A stretch of 64,000 nt of DNA from assembly GCA_029262235.1 (NCBI GenBank), contig JAJCZU010000008.1:186001-250000 (forward strand), read 5' to 3'. Each line of letters begins with the position of its first letter. The first letter of the stretch is position 1. The notes beneath the pieces are model-generated. The model worked only from the letters and a program-made list of their open reading frames with translations, had not been told where the DNA came from and ran no database searches. The translations under genes were made by a program, and so were the position numbers. Source of the DNA: Candidatus Eiseniibacteriota bacterium. Lineage in GTDB: Bacteria > Orphanbacterota > Orphanbacteria > Orphanbacterales > Orphanbacteraceae. This document shows positions 34,257 to 42,581 of the stretch, piece after piece.

Positions 34257-36545
34257 GTGGCCGAAGACGCAGGAAAGACTCCGATTCCGTCAACCCGGCC
34301 AAAGGGCGGTTTGCTCGTGCCAAAGCATATGCTCGCGCTTGCGCCCAGGCATATGCTCGCGCTTGCGCTGGCAGCAGCCATGTTCGCGATCGGCATGGAG
34401 TCGTCGGCAGGCGAAATCCCGGACTCGAACAGGCCTCGGATCGGCCTCGCGCTCAGCGGAGGCACGGCGCGCGGGCTGGCACATATCGGCGTGCTGAGAG
34501 AGCTCGAGGAGATCGGGATCCGTCCCGACTTCATCGCGGGCACGAGCATGGGGGCCGTGGTCGGCGGACTCTATTCCCTGGGCCTGTCGGCGAACGAAGT
34601 CGAGGAGCTCATGCTCTCGCTCGACTGGGCCGACCTGTTCTCGGATCGACCGGTCCGAAGCCGGCGCTCGTTCCGGCGCAAAGAGGAAGATCGAGCCAGC
34701 CTGATCGATTTTGAGTTCGGGTTGCGTCACTGGACTCTTTCTCTGCCGCAGAGTTTTGTCGGGGGGCGGAAGCTCGCCGTCGCGTTCCCGCTCCCGACGC
34801 TCTATACCAGCCAGCCGGACTTCGACCATCTCCCGATTCCGTTCCGCGCGGTTGCCACCGACATCGAGACGGGCGAGATGGTCATCATCTCCCGGGGAAC
34901 CGTCGTGCAGGCCATGAGGGCAAGTATCGCCATTCCGGGAGTGTTCTCCCCCGCGTCCGTCGACGGACGGCTGCTTGTGGACGGCGGCATTGTGCGCAAC
35001 CTGCCTGTGGACGTCGTGCGGGACATGGGCGCCGACATCGTGATTGCCGTGAACGTGAGCATGCCCGTCAGGCCCGAGGAGTCGGATCCGTTCGGTTCCG
35101 TTTCCGGGATCCTGGCCCAGAGCGTGACACTGGCCACGCAGGACAACATCGCAGAGCAGAAGGCCCTGGCCGACCTCGTGATCGAACCGGATCTCAGGAA
35201 GATCGGCAGGCTCCGTTTCGACCGTGCCGGGGAGATTGTGCAGCGGGGACGTGACGCAACCTCCGCGCTGGCGCCGGAACTGCGCCGGTACGCCGACGCT
35301 TCGGATTCGAATCGCGCGGCGCATGCCCCCCTGCCCGCTTCCGGGACGATCGACTCCGTCGAAATCGTCAATCATTCGAAGATCGCAACGCAGGTAATCC
35401 GGCGGTCACTCCATATTCGGCTCGGCGAGGAACTCGACTGGGAAGCGCTGCGAGTCGATCTCAGCCGGGTCCATGAGTTCGGACTTACCGAGCGGGTCGA
35501 TCTCGAGTTCGTTAAGGACGGTCCGCTGACGATTCTTCGTCTCGAGGCGCAAAAGAAGACCCAGCCTACAGTGGTGCGGTTCGGATTCACATTCTCCGAC
35601 GATGTCGAACAGAACACTCGCTTCGACCTGCACGCGCGCGTGACGAGCCGCGAGCTGAATCGTCTCGGCGCTGAGTCGCGCAACGACCTGGCGCTCGGTA
35701 CGAACCGCCTGGTTCGGTCGGAATGGTACCAGCCTCTCGAATACTCACGAACGCTCTTCGTGGTGCCGAGCGCACGCTATGAGAAATCACCTGATGACTT
35801 CTATCGAGGGGATCGTCGCATCGCTCAGTACGAAACGGAAATTCAATCCGCGAGACTCGAAGCAGGATTACAGATCGGACGATTCGGCGAGGTGCGGACC
35901 GGCTTTGAGCTCGGCCACGTGAAGTCCACGATCGCCACCGGATCAGATTCGCTGCCGCAGTGGGACACGGCTCGCTCGATGCTGACCGCCGGGGCCACGA
36001 TCGACATGCTCGACGACGCGTCATTTCCCACGTCCGGCGGCATCGGAACGTGGACGTGGCGCGGCGCGCGCAAGATCGCGGGCGGGGATCTCGTCTATGA
36101 GCGCACGGAAGCAATCCTCGCTCTCTTCAGATCGAGCGGTCGAACGACCGTCTTCTGGACAGGCAGGGCCGGAACCGATCTCGACAGCAACGCCCCGGTG
36201 TTCGAACAGTTTTCGCTCGGAGGGCTGCGATCCATGTCCGGCTATCACGAGGACGAGCTGCGTGGACCGGTTCTGACAACGGCGCGCCTGGGAGCGTTTC
36301 GTTCCATCTACTCGATTTCGCAGGTATTTCGCTCACAGGTCTATCTGGGCGCCTGGCTCGACGCGGGAAACGTATGGGCCACGGCAGACAAGGCTCGCCT
36401 GGATGAACTTCGCTACTCCGGCTCCGTATTCGTGGGAATCGACGCCCCGGTCGGCCCCGTTTATCTGACGTATGGTCGAACGGACGATGGTCGTGACGCG
36501 GCATACTTGACGATCGGGCTCAAACTCACCGATGGAGAAAGCTAG
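34257..36545 (+). CDS. Type Vd (PlpD-like) patatin phospholipase with POTRA and Omp85 barrel
   Basis: 762 residues from a GTG at 34257 (GGAAGGAG 13 bases before); an earlier GTG at 34203 and ATGs at 34329 and 34353, directly before the signal core, are alternatives. The patatin domain has the oxyanion Gly-rich loop (LALSGGTARGLAHIGVL), the nucleophile GTSMG and the DGG motif (LLVDGGIVRN), a Ser-Asp dyad for phospholipase A activity. A single POTRA follows (about residues 364-434, GTIDSVEIVNHSKIATQVIRRSL broken by charged residues), then a 16-strand Omp85-type barrel to the end. It is a self-secreting surface or released lipase. Confidence 0.9.
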   Translation: MAEDAGKTPIPSTRPKGGLLVPKHMLALAPRHMLALALAAAMFAIGMESSAGEIPDSNRPRIGLALSGGTARGLAHIGVLRELEEIGIRPDFIAGTSMGAVVGGLYSLGLSANEVEELMLSLDWADLFSDRPVRSRRSFRRKEEDRASLIDFEFGLRHWTLSLPQSFVGGRKLAVAFPLPTLYTSQPDFDHLPIPFRAVATDIETGEMVIISRGTVVQAMRASIAIPGVFSPASVDGRLLVDGGIVRNLPVDVVRDMGADIVIAVNVSMPVRPEESDPFGSVSGILAQSVTLATQDNIAEQKALADLVIEPDLRKIGRLRFDRAGEIVQRGRDATSALAPELRRYADASDSNRAAHAPLPASGTIDSVEIVNHSKIATQVIRRSLHIRLGEELDWEALRVDLSRVHEFGLTERVDLEFVKDGPLTILRLEAQKKTQPTVVRFGFTFSDDVEQNTRFDLHARVTSRELNRLGAESRNDLALGTNRLVRSEWYQPLEYSRTLFVVPSARYEKSPDDFYRGDRRIAQYETEIQSARLEAGLQIGRFGEVRTGFELGHVKSTIATGSDSLPQWDTARSMLTAGATIDMLDDASFPTSGGIGTWTWRGARKIAGGDLVYERTEAILALFRSSGRTTVFWTGRAGTDLDSNAPVFEQFSLGGLRSMSGYHEDELRGPVLTTARLGAFRSIYSISQVFRSQVYLGAWLDAGNVWATADKARLDELRYSGSVFVGIDAPVGPVYLTYGRTDDGRDAAYLTIGLKLTDGES
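34326..34368 (+). repeat. 24-base direct duplication in the signal peptide of the patatin
   Basis: catatgctcgcgcttgcgc occurs at 34326-34344 and again at 34350-34368, identical over 19 bases, encoding HMLALA twice. Each copy supplies an ATG, so the site may give alternative starts. Confidence 0.8.
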
Positions 36546-36713
36546 GGTGCCATGACGAGAACATCCCTGGCGCCGGGATTCATATGCTCCGGCACACCTT
36601 TTGAACTTACCTTCCCATGAAGGGCGCTCCGGCCCGGGCCAATCTCAATGCTATCGCGGTCGGTCTGAAAGCGAGGCAGTTCTGAATCGGGGGTAGTTCG
36701 AATACAGGGGGCG

Positions 36714-36787
36714 TGGCTGGGATGCAGGGATTCGAACCCCGATTTTTCGGTCCAGAGCCGAACGTCCTACCATTGGACGACATCCCA
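36714..36787 (-). tRNA. tRNA-Gln (anticodon CUG)
   Basis: Read on the minus strand from 36787: acceptor TGGGATG pairs with CATCCCA, the D arm is GTCC...GGAC, the anticodon stem is TTCGG/CCGAA with loop CTCTGGA (anticodon CTG, reads CAG), and the T arm is GGGG-TTCGAAT-CCC(T). The discriminator G and CCA are encoded. It lies 123 bases downstream of gltX on the same strand. Confidence 0.93.
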
Positions 36788-36845
36788 TCCAGAACTGATG
36801 AGGATAGAAAAAGGACCCCGATGTGTCAAGATGCCGCGGGGCCGT

Positions 36846-36868
36846 AAAAGCCGAATTCGTCGACTTTT
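36846..36868 (-). terminator. Weak hairpin between gltX and tRNA-Gln
   Basis: AAAAGCCGA (36846-36854) and TCGACTTTT (36860-36868) pair with one mismatch and a 5-base loop. On the minus strand the stem ends in T4. It could be a weak terminator that allows partial read-through into the tRNA. Confidence 0.3.
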
Positions 36869-36910
36869 AGCGGAGCCTGGAACGTGCGCCTGCCCGCCGG
36901 GGGGGCGCCG

Positions 36911-38416
36911 TTACGGGGTCGCCGCGAGCGCAGTTGCTGCCCGGAGCCGCCGGGCGCACTTTTCACGCCCGAGAAGCGGGATCGCGTGGAACATGCTGGG
37001 CCCTACGCCGGTGCCGGTCATCGCCGTGCGGGCGCCGTTCATGATGAGCCCGAGCTTGGCGCCGGTCTCTTCGCTGAACGCGCGGACAGCGGCTTCGACA
37101 TGCTCGAGGTCGAACGGATCGACGGCTTCGAGCGCGGTGGCGAGCCCGGTGAGCAGATCGCCCATCCCCTCTTTCTGCAGATTCTTCTTCACGGCTTTCT
37201 CGTCCATTTCAAAATCGTCAGCAAAGAACGCGCGGCCGGACTCTTCGAAGTCGTGCAGGGTGCGATAGCGCTCGCGAATGAGATCGAGCACGGTCAGAAA
37301 CCAGGCGCGGCCCCGCGGTGCGCCGCCGGCACTCCCGCCTTCTTCCGCCCACTCGTCTTTCCACAGCCCGATTTCGCGAAAGCGCGCTTCGACGAGCGGC
37401 GCGAGATCTTCGATCGGCATCTCCTGCAGATACTGGGCATTGATCGCGATCGCCTTCGGGTCCGTGTAGAGCCGCTCGTCGCCGGGGTTGTAGTTGAAGA
37501 TCGCGTTCGACTTGTTCACTTTCGCGAGATCGAACTTCTCGATCAGCGCGGCGTGCGTCAGCTTTTCGTCTTCGGCGCCGGGCGACCATCCCAGGAGCGC
37601 CATGAAGTTCGCAAACGCGTCGGGGAGAAAGCCGCGGTCGCGATAAAAGTTGAGGCTCACGATTTCGCCGTGTTTGCGCTTCGAGAGCTTCGCCTTGTTC
37701 GGCGCAAGAATCAGCGGCAGATGCCCGAACTGCGGCACGTCTTTTCCGAGCGCGCGATAGAGGAGAATCTGCTTCGGCGTGTTCGAAAGATGATCCTGGC
37801 CGCGAATGACGTGCGAAATCTTCATGTCGGCGTCGTCGACTACAACGCTCAGATTGTAGAGCGGCGATCCGTCCGACCGAAGAAGCACGAAGTCGTCGAT
37901 GTTTTCGCTCGATTTCCTGTTCTCGCCGAATACGAGATCGTCGAAGACAACGGTCTCTCCTTCCGGTACGCGAAAGCGCACGACGAACGGATTCCCGTCG
38001 GCCGCAAGCGCGTCGGAATCTTCGCGGGACCGCGCGCGTTCGTTCGCATCGAAACGCCATGTCTCCTTCGCCGCCTGCGCCGCTTCCTTCTGCGCCGTGA
38101 GCGCCTCGGGCGTCAGGAAGTCGCGATACGCGTGCCCAGAAGAAAGCAATGCATCGACCGCGGCCTTGTGCGCTTCGCTCCGCTCGCCCTGGAAGTACGG
38201 GCCTTCGTCGGGATCGAGCCCGAGCCACTTGAGCCCTTCGATGAAGTAGCCGACCGACTCCCTGGTCGAACGCTCGCGGTCGGTGTCTTCGATACGAAGT
38301 ATGAACACGCCGTCATGCTGGCGCGCGTAGATCCAGTTGAAGAGCGCGGTGCGTGCGCCGCCCACATGAAAGTAGCCGGTGGGGCTCGGCGCGAATCGTA
38401 CGCGTACCTGGCTCAA
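36911..38416 (-). CDS. gltX: Glutamyl-tRNA synthetase
   Basis: 501 residues, usual length for a bacterial class I GluRS. HIGH-like motif in RFAPSPTGYFHVGGARTALFNW (broken at HVGG), the FRIEDTDRERS-like FILRIEDTDRERST, HVIRGQDHLSNTPKQ, the KMSKS-like KLSKR, and the GLL/LGWSPG region. The C-terminal anticodon-binding domain (about 330-501) is complete. It charges tRNA-Glu in the cytoplasm. With tRNA-Gln(CUG) just downstream, a role in Glu-tRNA-Gln formation for the GatCAB route is possible, but discriminating and non-discriminating forms cannot be separated here. Confidence 0.96.
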   Translation of the reverse strand: MSQVRVRFAPSPTGYFHVGGARTALFNWIYARQHDGVFILRIEDTDRERSTRESVGYFIEGLKWLGLDPDEGPYFQGERSEAHKAAVDALLSSGHAYRDFLTPEALTAQKEAAQAAKETWRFDANERARSREDSDALAADGNPFVVRFRVPEGETVVFDDLVFGENRKSSENIDDFVLLRSDGSPLYNLSVVVDDADMKISHVIRGQDHLSNTPKQILLYRALGKDVPQFGHLPLILAPNKAKLSKRKHGEIVSLNFYRDRGFLPDAFANFMALLGWSPGAEDEKLTHAALIEKFDLAKVNKSNAIFNYNPGDERLYTDPKAIAINAQYLQEMPIEDLAPLVEARFREIGLWKDEWAEEGGSAGGAPRGRAWFLTVLDLIRERYRTLHDFEESGRAFFADDFEMDEKAVKKNLQKEGMGDLLTGLATALEAVDPFDLEHVEAAVRAFSEETGAKLGLIMNGARTAMTGTGVGPSMFHAIPLLGREKCARRLRAATALAATP

Positions 38417-38458
38417 AGCGATTCTCCTGACGGCGCGCTGGCGCGGTTCGTTAACAAA

Positions 38459-39274
38459 TCATTCTCCATAATAGTCCGCGACGTTCCTGTCTGTTTCGTG
38501 CAGTCGCACGCGGTGCAGCGCGGCGCCGCCGGGAGTCGGCCCGAGCCGGTCCCAGATCACGCGCGCGATGTTTTCGGCGGTCGGATTCATCGACGCGAAC
38601 TCGGCGATGTCGCAGTTGAGATGCGTGTGATCGAGATAGTCGATCACTTTCTCGTCCACGAGCCTGTCGATATCGGTGATGTTGCAGATGGTCCCGGTGC
38701 GCGCGTCGACTTCGCCTTTCACGGTGACTTCAACGCGATAGTTGTGCCCGTGCCCGCTCGGGTTCGTGCACTTCCCGAAGAGCGCGCGGTTCTCGGCCTC
38801 GCTGAGCGAAGCCTGGTGCAGGCGATGCGCCGCGCAAAAATGATAGCCGCGCGTCAGAAACATGTCGTCACTCCCTGCCTTCTTGTCGAGATAGAGTTCG
38901 GGTTCTTCCGTAATGCGAATTGCGTGCAATGTGCCGTTCGGGTACGCCGGCTCGAGTCGCTCCCAGATGAAATGCGCGAGGTTTTCGAGCGTCGGCGACT
39001 TCTCTTTGAAGTACGCGACGTCGTCGTTCAGAAACTTGCGGTCGAGTTCGGTGATCACGCGATCAACGATGACCGACTTGATCGTCTTCAGATTCTCGAC
39101 CATGCCGTGTTCGGCGCTGATCTCGCCGCGGATCGTCACCTGCAGCACGTAGTTGTGCCCGTGAATGTTCAGCGGGCCGAAAAGGCGCGCGGCCTCGTCT
39201 TCATCGAGCCACGGCAGCCTGTAATGATGTGCGGCGGAAAACGTCTGTTCGCGCCGCAGATATCCGATCGTCAT
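38459..39274 (-). CDS. Tandem 6-pyruvoyl-tetrahydropterin synthase/QueD protein
   Basis: 271 residues made of two PTPS domains. The first (1-130) keeps zinc-type His16 and H38/H40 (FSAAHHYRL, HGHNY) and Glu in EEPEL. It lacks the catalytic Cys before HGHNY (LFGPLNIHGHNY) and has D78-R79 where the catalytic Asp-His pair belongs. The second (140-271) has Cys169 (FGKCTNPSGHGHNY), D215-H216 and HET, so it looks active. Family members make 6-pyruvoyl-tetrahydropterin or, as QueD, 6-carboxytetrahydropterin for queuosine. AAGGGGAA precedes the ATG. Divergent from the MobA-like gene. Confidence 0.85.
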   Translation of the reverse strand: MTIGYLRREQTFSAAHHYRLPWLDEDEAARLFGPLNIHGHNYVLQVTIRGEISAEHGMVENLKTIKSVIVDRVITELDRKFLNDDVAYFKEKSPTLENLAHFIWERLEPAYPNGTLHAIRITEEPELYLDKKAGSDDMFLTRGYHFCAAHRLHQASLSEAENRALFGKCTNPSGHGHNYRVEVTVKGEVDARTGTICNITDIDRLVDEKVIDYLDHTHLNCDIAEFASMNPTAENIARVIWDRLGPTPGGAALHRVRLHETDRNVADYYGE

Positions 39275-39324
39275 CGCGTTCCCCTTTGCGAAAACGGTAT
39301 CATGGGGTCATAGGGGGGTCAAAC

Positions 39325-39990
39325 ATGGCCGATGAGACAAGCGACACGGGCACGGCGCTCCGACCACGCGTTGAAGCGCGATCCACCGCCGCGATCATCC
39401 TGGCCGCCGGGCGCTCTTCGCGCATGGGGGCTTCCAAGGCGCTGCTCGACGTCGCCGGATGTCCCTTTCTCGTGCGCGTGATCCGGTCGTTCCGGGCGGC
39501 CGGGTGCGATCCCGTTCACGTCGTATCCGGTCACGAACCCGAACTGCTTGAGCAGGTCGCGGAGGCCGAGTTCGCGCGCGGGGTCCGGAACGCGCGCCAC
39601 GCCGAAGGCCAGATCACGTCGCTCACCGCCGGCATTCGCTCCCTCCCCCATACTATAGAAGGCTTTCTGATGACCCCGGTCGATCATCCGCTGTTCGACC
39701 CGGCTCCGGTGCGTGCGTTTCTGGGTGCGGCGCTGGCCGGCGGGAAGCCGCTCGCGGTCCCCGTGAGCGAGAGCGGGCGGCGCGGGCATCCGCTATTCGT
39801 GCATCGTTCGCTGTTTCCCGAGTTTCTGGCGATCGAGGACGACCCCGAATCCGGGCTGACCGCGCGCGACGTGATCCGCCGCGATCCGGCCCGCGTGCTC
39901 GAAGTCCCGGGCGCGAGCCCCGCGTTCTATACGAATCTGAACGAGCCGGCCGATCTGGGACGCCTCGAAGAATTCCTGCCCGACTACTAA
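39325..39990 (+). CDS. MobA-like NTP transferase
   Basis: 221 residues from the ATG at 39325 (GGGGGG upstream). The nucleotide-binding signature AAIILAAGRSSRMGASKALLDVAG is at residues 22-45, and MTPVDHPLF provides the metal-binding Asp. It is the MocA/MobA nucleotidyltransferase fold, which transfers CMP or GMP to molybdopterin or acts on sugar phosphates. No other molybdenum-cofactor gene is in the window, so the substrate is open. It is divergent from the PTPS gene. Confidence 0.85.
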   Translation: MADETSDTGTALRPRVEARSTAAIILAAGRSSRMGASKALLDVAGCPFLVRVIRSFRAAGCDPVHVVSGHEPELLEQVAEAEFARGVRNARHAEGQITSLTAGIRSLPHTIEGFLMTPVDHPLFDPAPVRAFLGAALAGGKPLAVPVSESGRRGHPLFVHRSLFPEFLAIEDDPESGLTARDVIRRDPARVLEVPGASPAFYTNLNEPADLGRLEEFLPDY

Positions 39991-40032
39991 CCGAACACAC
40001 TCTAACGACTTGTACTACCTCTTCAGCTAAAT

Positions 40033-40072
40033 CACCCGCTAGTAAGTAAATGTTTACTTACTAACGCGGGTG
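40033..40072. promoter_or_regulatory. Large inverted repeat, TetR-type operator candidate
   Basis: Inner arms TAGTAAGTAAA (40040-40050) and TTTACTTACTA (40053-40063) are perfect with a 2-base centre. They continue, after a 2-base bulge, in CACCCGC (40033-40039) and GCGGGTG (40066-40072). The AT-rich inner part has the size and layout of a TetR/AcrR-type operator. It lies 164 bases upstream of the two-gene operon at 40236. A Rho-independent terminator for the preceding gene is unlikely since no T run follows. Confidence 0.6.
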
Positions 40073-40235
40073 AGAACATGAAGGGCACCTCGATGCCGCC
40101 CCCCCCGACAATGGACATTTTTCTTCCTTCCCCATGGCGGGTTCCTTCCCGGTTTCGCGTAGCTCCCTTTGAAGGCAGGACTCGACAGTGCGAGTCATCA
40201 CAACCCGAACCTCTTTTGAAAGGGAGGAACGAAAA

Positions 40236-40970
40236 ATGAGAACGAAAGAAGCAGACCGGACGAAGATCATCACGCTGAACATCGCGGTGGCAGCAGCCCT
40301 CTTCTGCCTCGCGACGGCCACGCTGGCGTTCGCCGACGAGCCGGTCTCGATCGACCTCGCGTTCATCACGCATCTCGACGCGAACATGGCGGAACAGGAC
40401 GTCTACATCGAACGCATCAAGGGAAGCGGCGAAGTCTGGCGGGTCACGGCGGGCGATCACAACATGAACGCGCCGCTCTACAAGACGGCGGTCGAAGTGC
40501 AGCACGACCCGTTCAACGCTGACGCCGTCGGCCCGTATCCGAAAGGCGAGCCGCTCGGCATGACGCTCGGCGACTGGCTGAAGCATTCGGGCACAGGCCG
40601 GTACACGTGCAACGGCAGCGAAGGGCGCATCGAAATGGACTTCAAGGGCCTGGTGCCGAACGGGGTCTACACGGTATGGCACGCGTTCATCACGATTCCG
40701 CCGCCGGTCCCGTTCACGGGCACGCTCGACATTCCGCTCGGCGCCCGCGACGGCTCCGAATCGGTGTTCAAGGCCGACCGGAACGGCAACGCGAAGTTCG
40801 TCCACGACTTCGTCCCGTGCCTGCAGATGTCGGACATCTGGACGACGTCGATGGTCGCCATCAACTACCACAGCGACGGCCGCACCTACGGCGGGCACCC
40901 GGGATCGTTCGGCAACCGCTCCCACATCCCGCTCTTCTCGATGCTCCCGAAGCGGGCCGGCCTCGAGTAG
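40236..40970 (+). CDS. Secreted protein encoded with a di-heme peroxidase
   Basis: 244 residues from the ATG at 40236, chosen for AGGGAGGA just upstream. Signal peptide (NIAVAAALFCLATATLAFA). The mature part is beta-rich (VWRVTAGDHNM, CNGSEGRIEMDFKGLVPNGVYTVWHAFITIPPPVPFTG broken at intervals) with two cysteines and several tryptophans; the HGxPG-like GGHPGSFGNRSHIPLFSML end is distinctive. Family not recognised. Encoded 39 bases before the peroxidase gene, so they are probably co-transcribed. It may be an electron-transfer partner, regulator or substrate of the peroxidase. Confidence 0.7.
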   Translation: MRTKEADRTKIITLNIAVAAALFCLATATLAFADEPVSIDLAFITHLDANMAEQDVYIERIKGSGEVWRVTAGDHNMNAPLYKTAVEVQHDPFNADAVGPYPKGEPLGMTLGDWLKHSGTGRYTCNGSEGRIEMDFKGLVPNGVYTVWHAFITIPPPVPFTGTLDIPLGARDGSESVFKADRNGNAKFVHDFVPCLQMSDIWTTSMVAINYHSDGRTYGGHPGSFGNRSHIPLFSMLPKRAGLE

Positions 40971-41009
40971 ACCAGAACGAAACGAAAGCGACAGAGGAAC
41001 GGAACAATC

Positions 41010-42581
41010 ATGAAAACGCGACGGAACATACTGGCGCAGGCGATTCTCGCGGTTCACGCGATCGCGATCCTGGCCGGCGGCGCTTCGGGCATTGCCCCGA
41101 AGGCGCCGCCGGTAGAGGCCTGGTCACTCGCCCTTCTCGACTCCCCGCTCCAGAGCACGCCGCACGAAGACGCGGCCCGCCGGCACCGCCTCCCGGCGCC
41201 GGTCACGGACGACGACTTCATCGATGGCGGCGCGCCGGCAAGAGACAAAGTCGAACTCGGGCGCATGCTCTTCTTCGACAAAGTCATATCGGGCAATCAG
41301 AACGTGTCGTGCGCGACGTGCCATCATCCGAAGTTCGCGACGTCCGACGGCGTTTCCCTCGCGTTCGGCGAAGGGGCGAGCGGACTCGGGCCGGATCGCG
41401 CGCCGGGCGCGTCCCTCGACGAGACGATTCACGAGCGTGTGCCGCGCAATTCCCCCGCTCTCTTCAATTTAGGGGCGAAGGAATTCGAAGTGCTGTTTCA
41501 CGACGGGCGCGTCGAGGCGGACGAGCACGGCTGGTACGAAGGCGGGTTCATTACACCCGCGAAATGGAAGCTGCCGCAGGGCCTCGAGAACGTGCTGGCC
41601 GCGCAGGCGATGTTCCCCGTGACGTCGCCGGCCGAAATGGCCGGGCAGAAGTCGGAGAACACGATTGCCGACGCGCGATCGCTGAACAACGCCGCGGGCA
41701 AGGGCGGCGTCTGGGAGCAGATCGCGGGGCGCCTGCGGGCGATTCCCGAGTACGTGACGCTGTTCGAACGCGCGTTCCCGGGCGAGGTGAACGCGCCGGA
41801 GGACATCACGTTCGTCCGCGCCGCCAACGCGATCGCGGCTTTCGAAGCCGAGGCGTTCCGCGCGGACAACAGCCCGTTCGACCGCTATCTGCGCGGCGAC
41901 GACAAAAGCATGACGGCGCAGCAGAAGCGCGGCATGGAACTCTTCTACGGCACGGCCGACTGCGCAAGCTGCCATGTCGGCAAGTTCCAGACCGACCATG
42001 ACTTTCACGCAATCGCGATGCCGCAGGTCGGCCCTGGCAAGAACGACGGCAGCGATGACGATTACTGGAACGCCACCGGACATTCCGCATTCGTGGAAGA
42101 CTTCGGTCGCGGCCGCGTCACCGTGCGCCCCGAAGACAACTACAAGTTTCGTACGCTTCCGCTTCGGAACGTGGAGCTGACGGGGCCGTGGGGACACGCG
42201 GGCGCGTACCCGACTCTCGAGGACGTCGTGCGCCACCACATCGATCCCGTAAAGTGCCTGGAGGAGTACGAGCCGGCGAAGGCGAATCTGCCGCCTGTCG
42301 AGCAGGTGGCCGAACTCACGGCGACCGGCTCGAAACTGGAGCACAGCTATCTGGGCCCGAACAGGCTTGCCGGATTCCTGGAGCGCGATACCTGGGTGCA
42401 GCGAAACGACGATCTGCGAAGCCGCATTGCCGCCGCCAACGAACTGAAGCCGGCCGCCGTCGACGAACGCGCAATCGACGACCTCGTGGCTTTTCTGAAG
42501 AGTCTGACGGATCCCGCGAGCCGCGACCTGACGCACCTGATTCCCGATCGCGTGCCGAGCGGGCTCCCTGTGGACCGCTAA
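41010..42581 (+). CDS. Di-heme cytochrome c peroxidase/MauG-family protein
   Basis: 523 residues with a signal peptide (AQAILAVHAIAILAGGASG). Two heme c sites: CATCH (about residues 99-103) and CASCH (about 317-321), the spacing of the CcpA/MauG family. The C-terminal LRNVELTGPWGHAGAYPTLEDVVRHH is the family signature around the second heme pocket. Members reduce hydrogen peroxide or, like MauG, oxidise a partner protein. Exported. Its stop codon overlaps the stop of the convergent membrane-TPR gene. Confidence 0.9.
   Translation: MKTRRNILAQAILAVHAIAILAGGASGIAPKAPPVEAWSLALLDSPLQSTPHEDAARRHRLPAPVTDDDFIDGGAPARDKVELGRMLFFDKVISGNQNVSCATCHHPKFATSDGVSLAFGEGASGLGPDRAPGASLDETIHERVPRNSPALFNLGAKEFEVLFHDGRVEADEHGWYEGGFITPAKWKLPQGLENVLAAQAMFPVTSPAEMAGQKSENTIADARSLNNAAGKGGVWEQIAGRLRAIPEYVTLFERAFPGEVNAPEDITFVRAANAIAAFEAEAFRADNSPFDRYLRGDDKSMTAQQKRGMELFYGTADCASCHVGKFQTDHDFHAIAMPQVGPGKNDGSDDDYWNATGHSAFVEDFGRGRVTVRPEDNYKFRTLPLRNVELTGPWGHAGAYPTLEDVVRHHIDPVKCLEEYEPAKANLPPVEQVAELTATGSKLEHSYLGPNRLAGFLERDTWVQRNDDLRSRIAAANELKPAAVDERAIDDLVAFLKSLTDPASRDLTHLIPDRVPSGLPVDR

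Noticed and set aside
36884-39313. An 809-residue reading frame on the plus strand
   Set aside because: It is antisense to gltX and the PTPS gene, whose proteins are clearly recognisable; it reflects high GC at third codon positions.
40078-40239. A 53-codon ORF upstream of the secreted protein
   Set aside because: Proline/arginine-rich, no ribosome site, overlaps the next start; likely chance.
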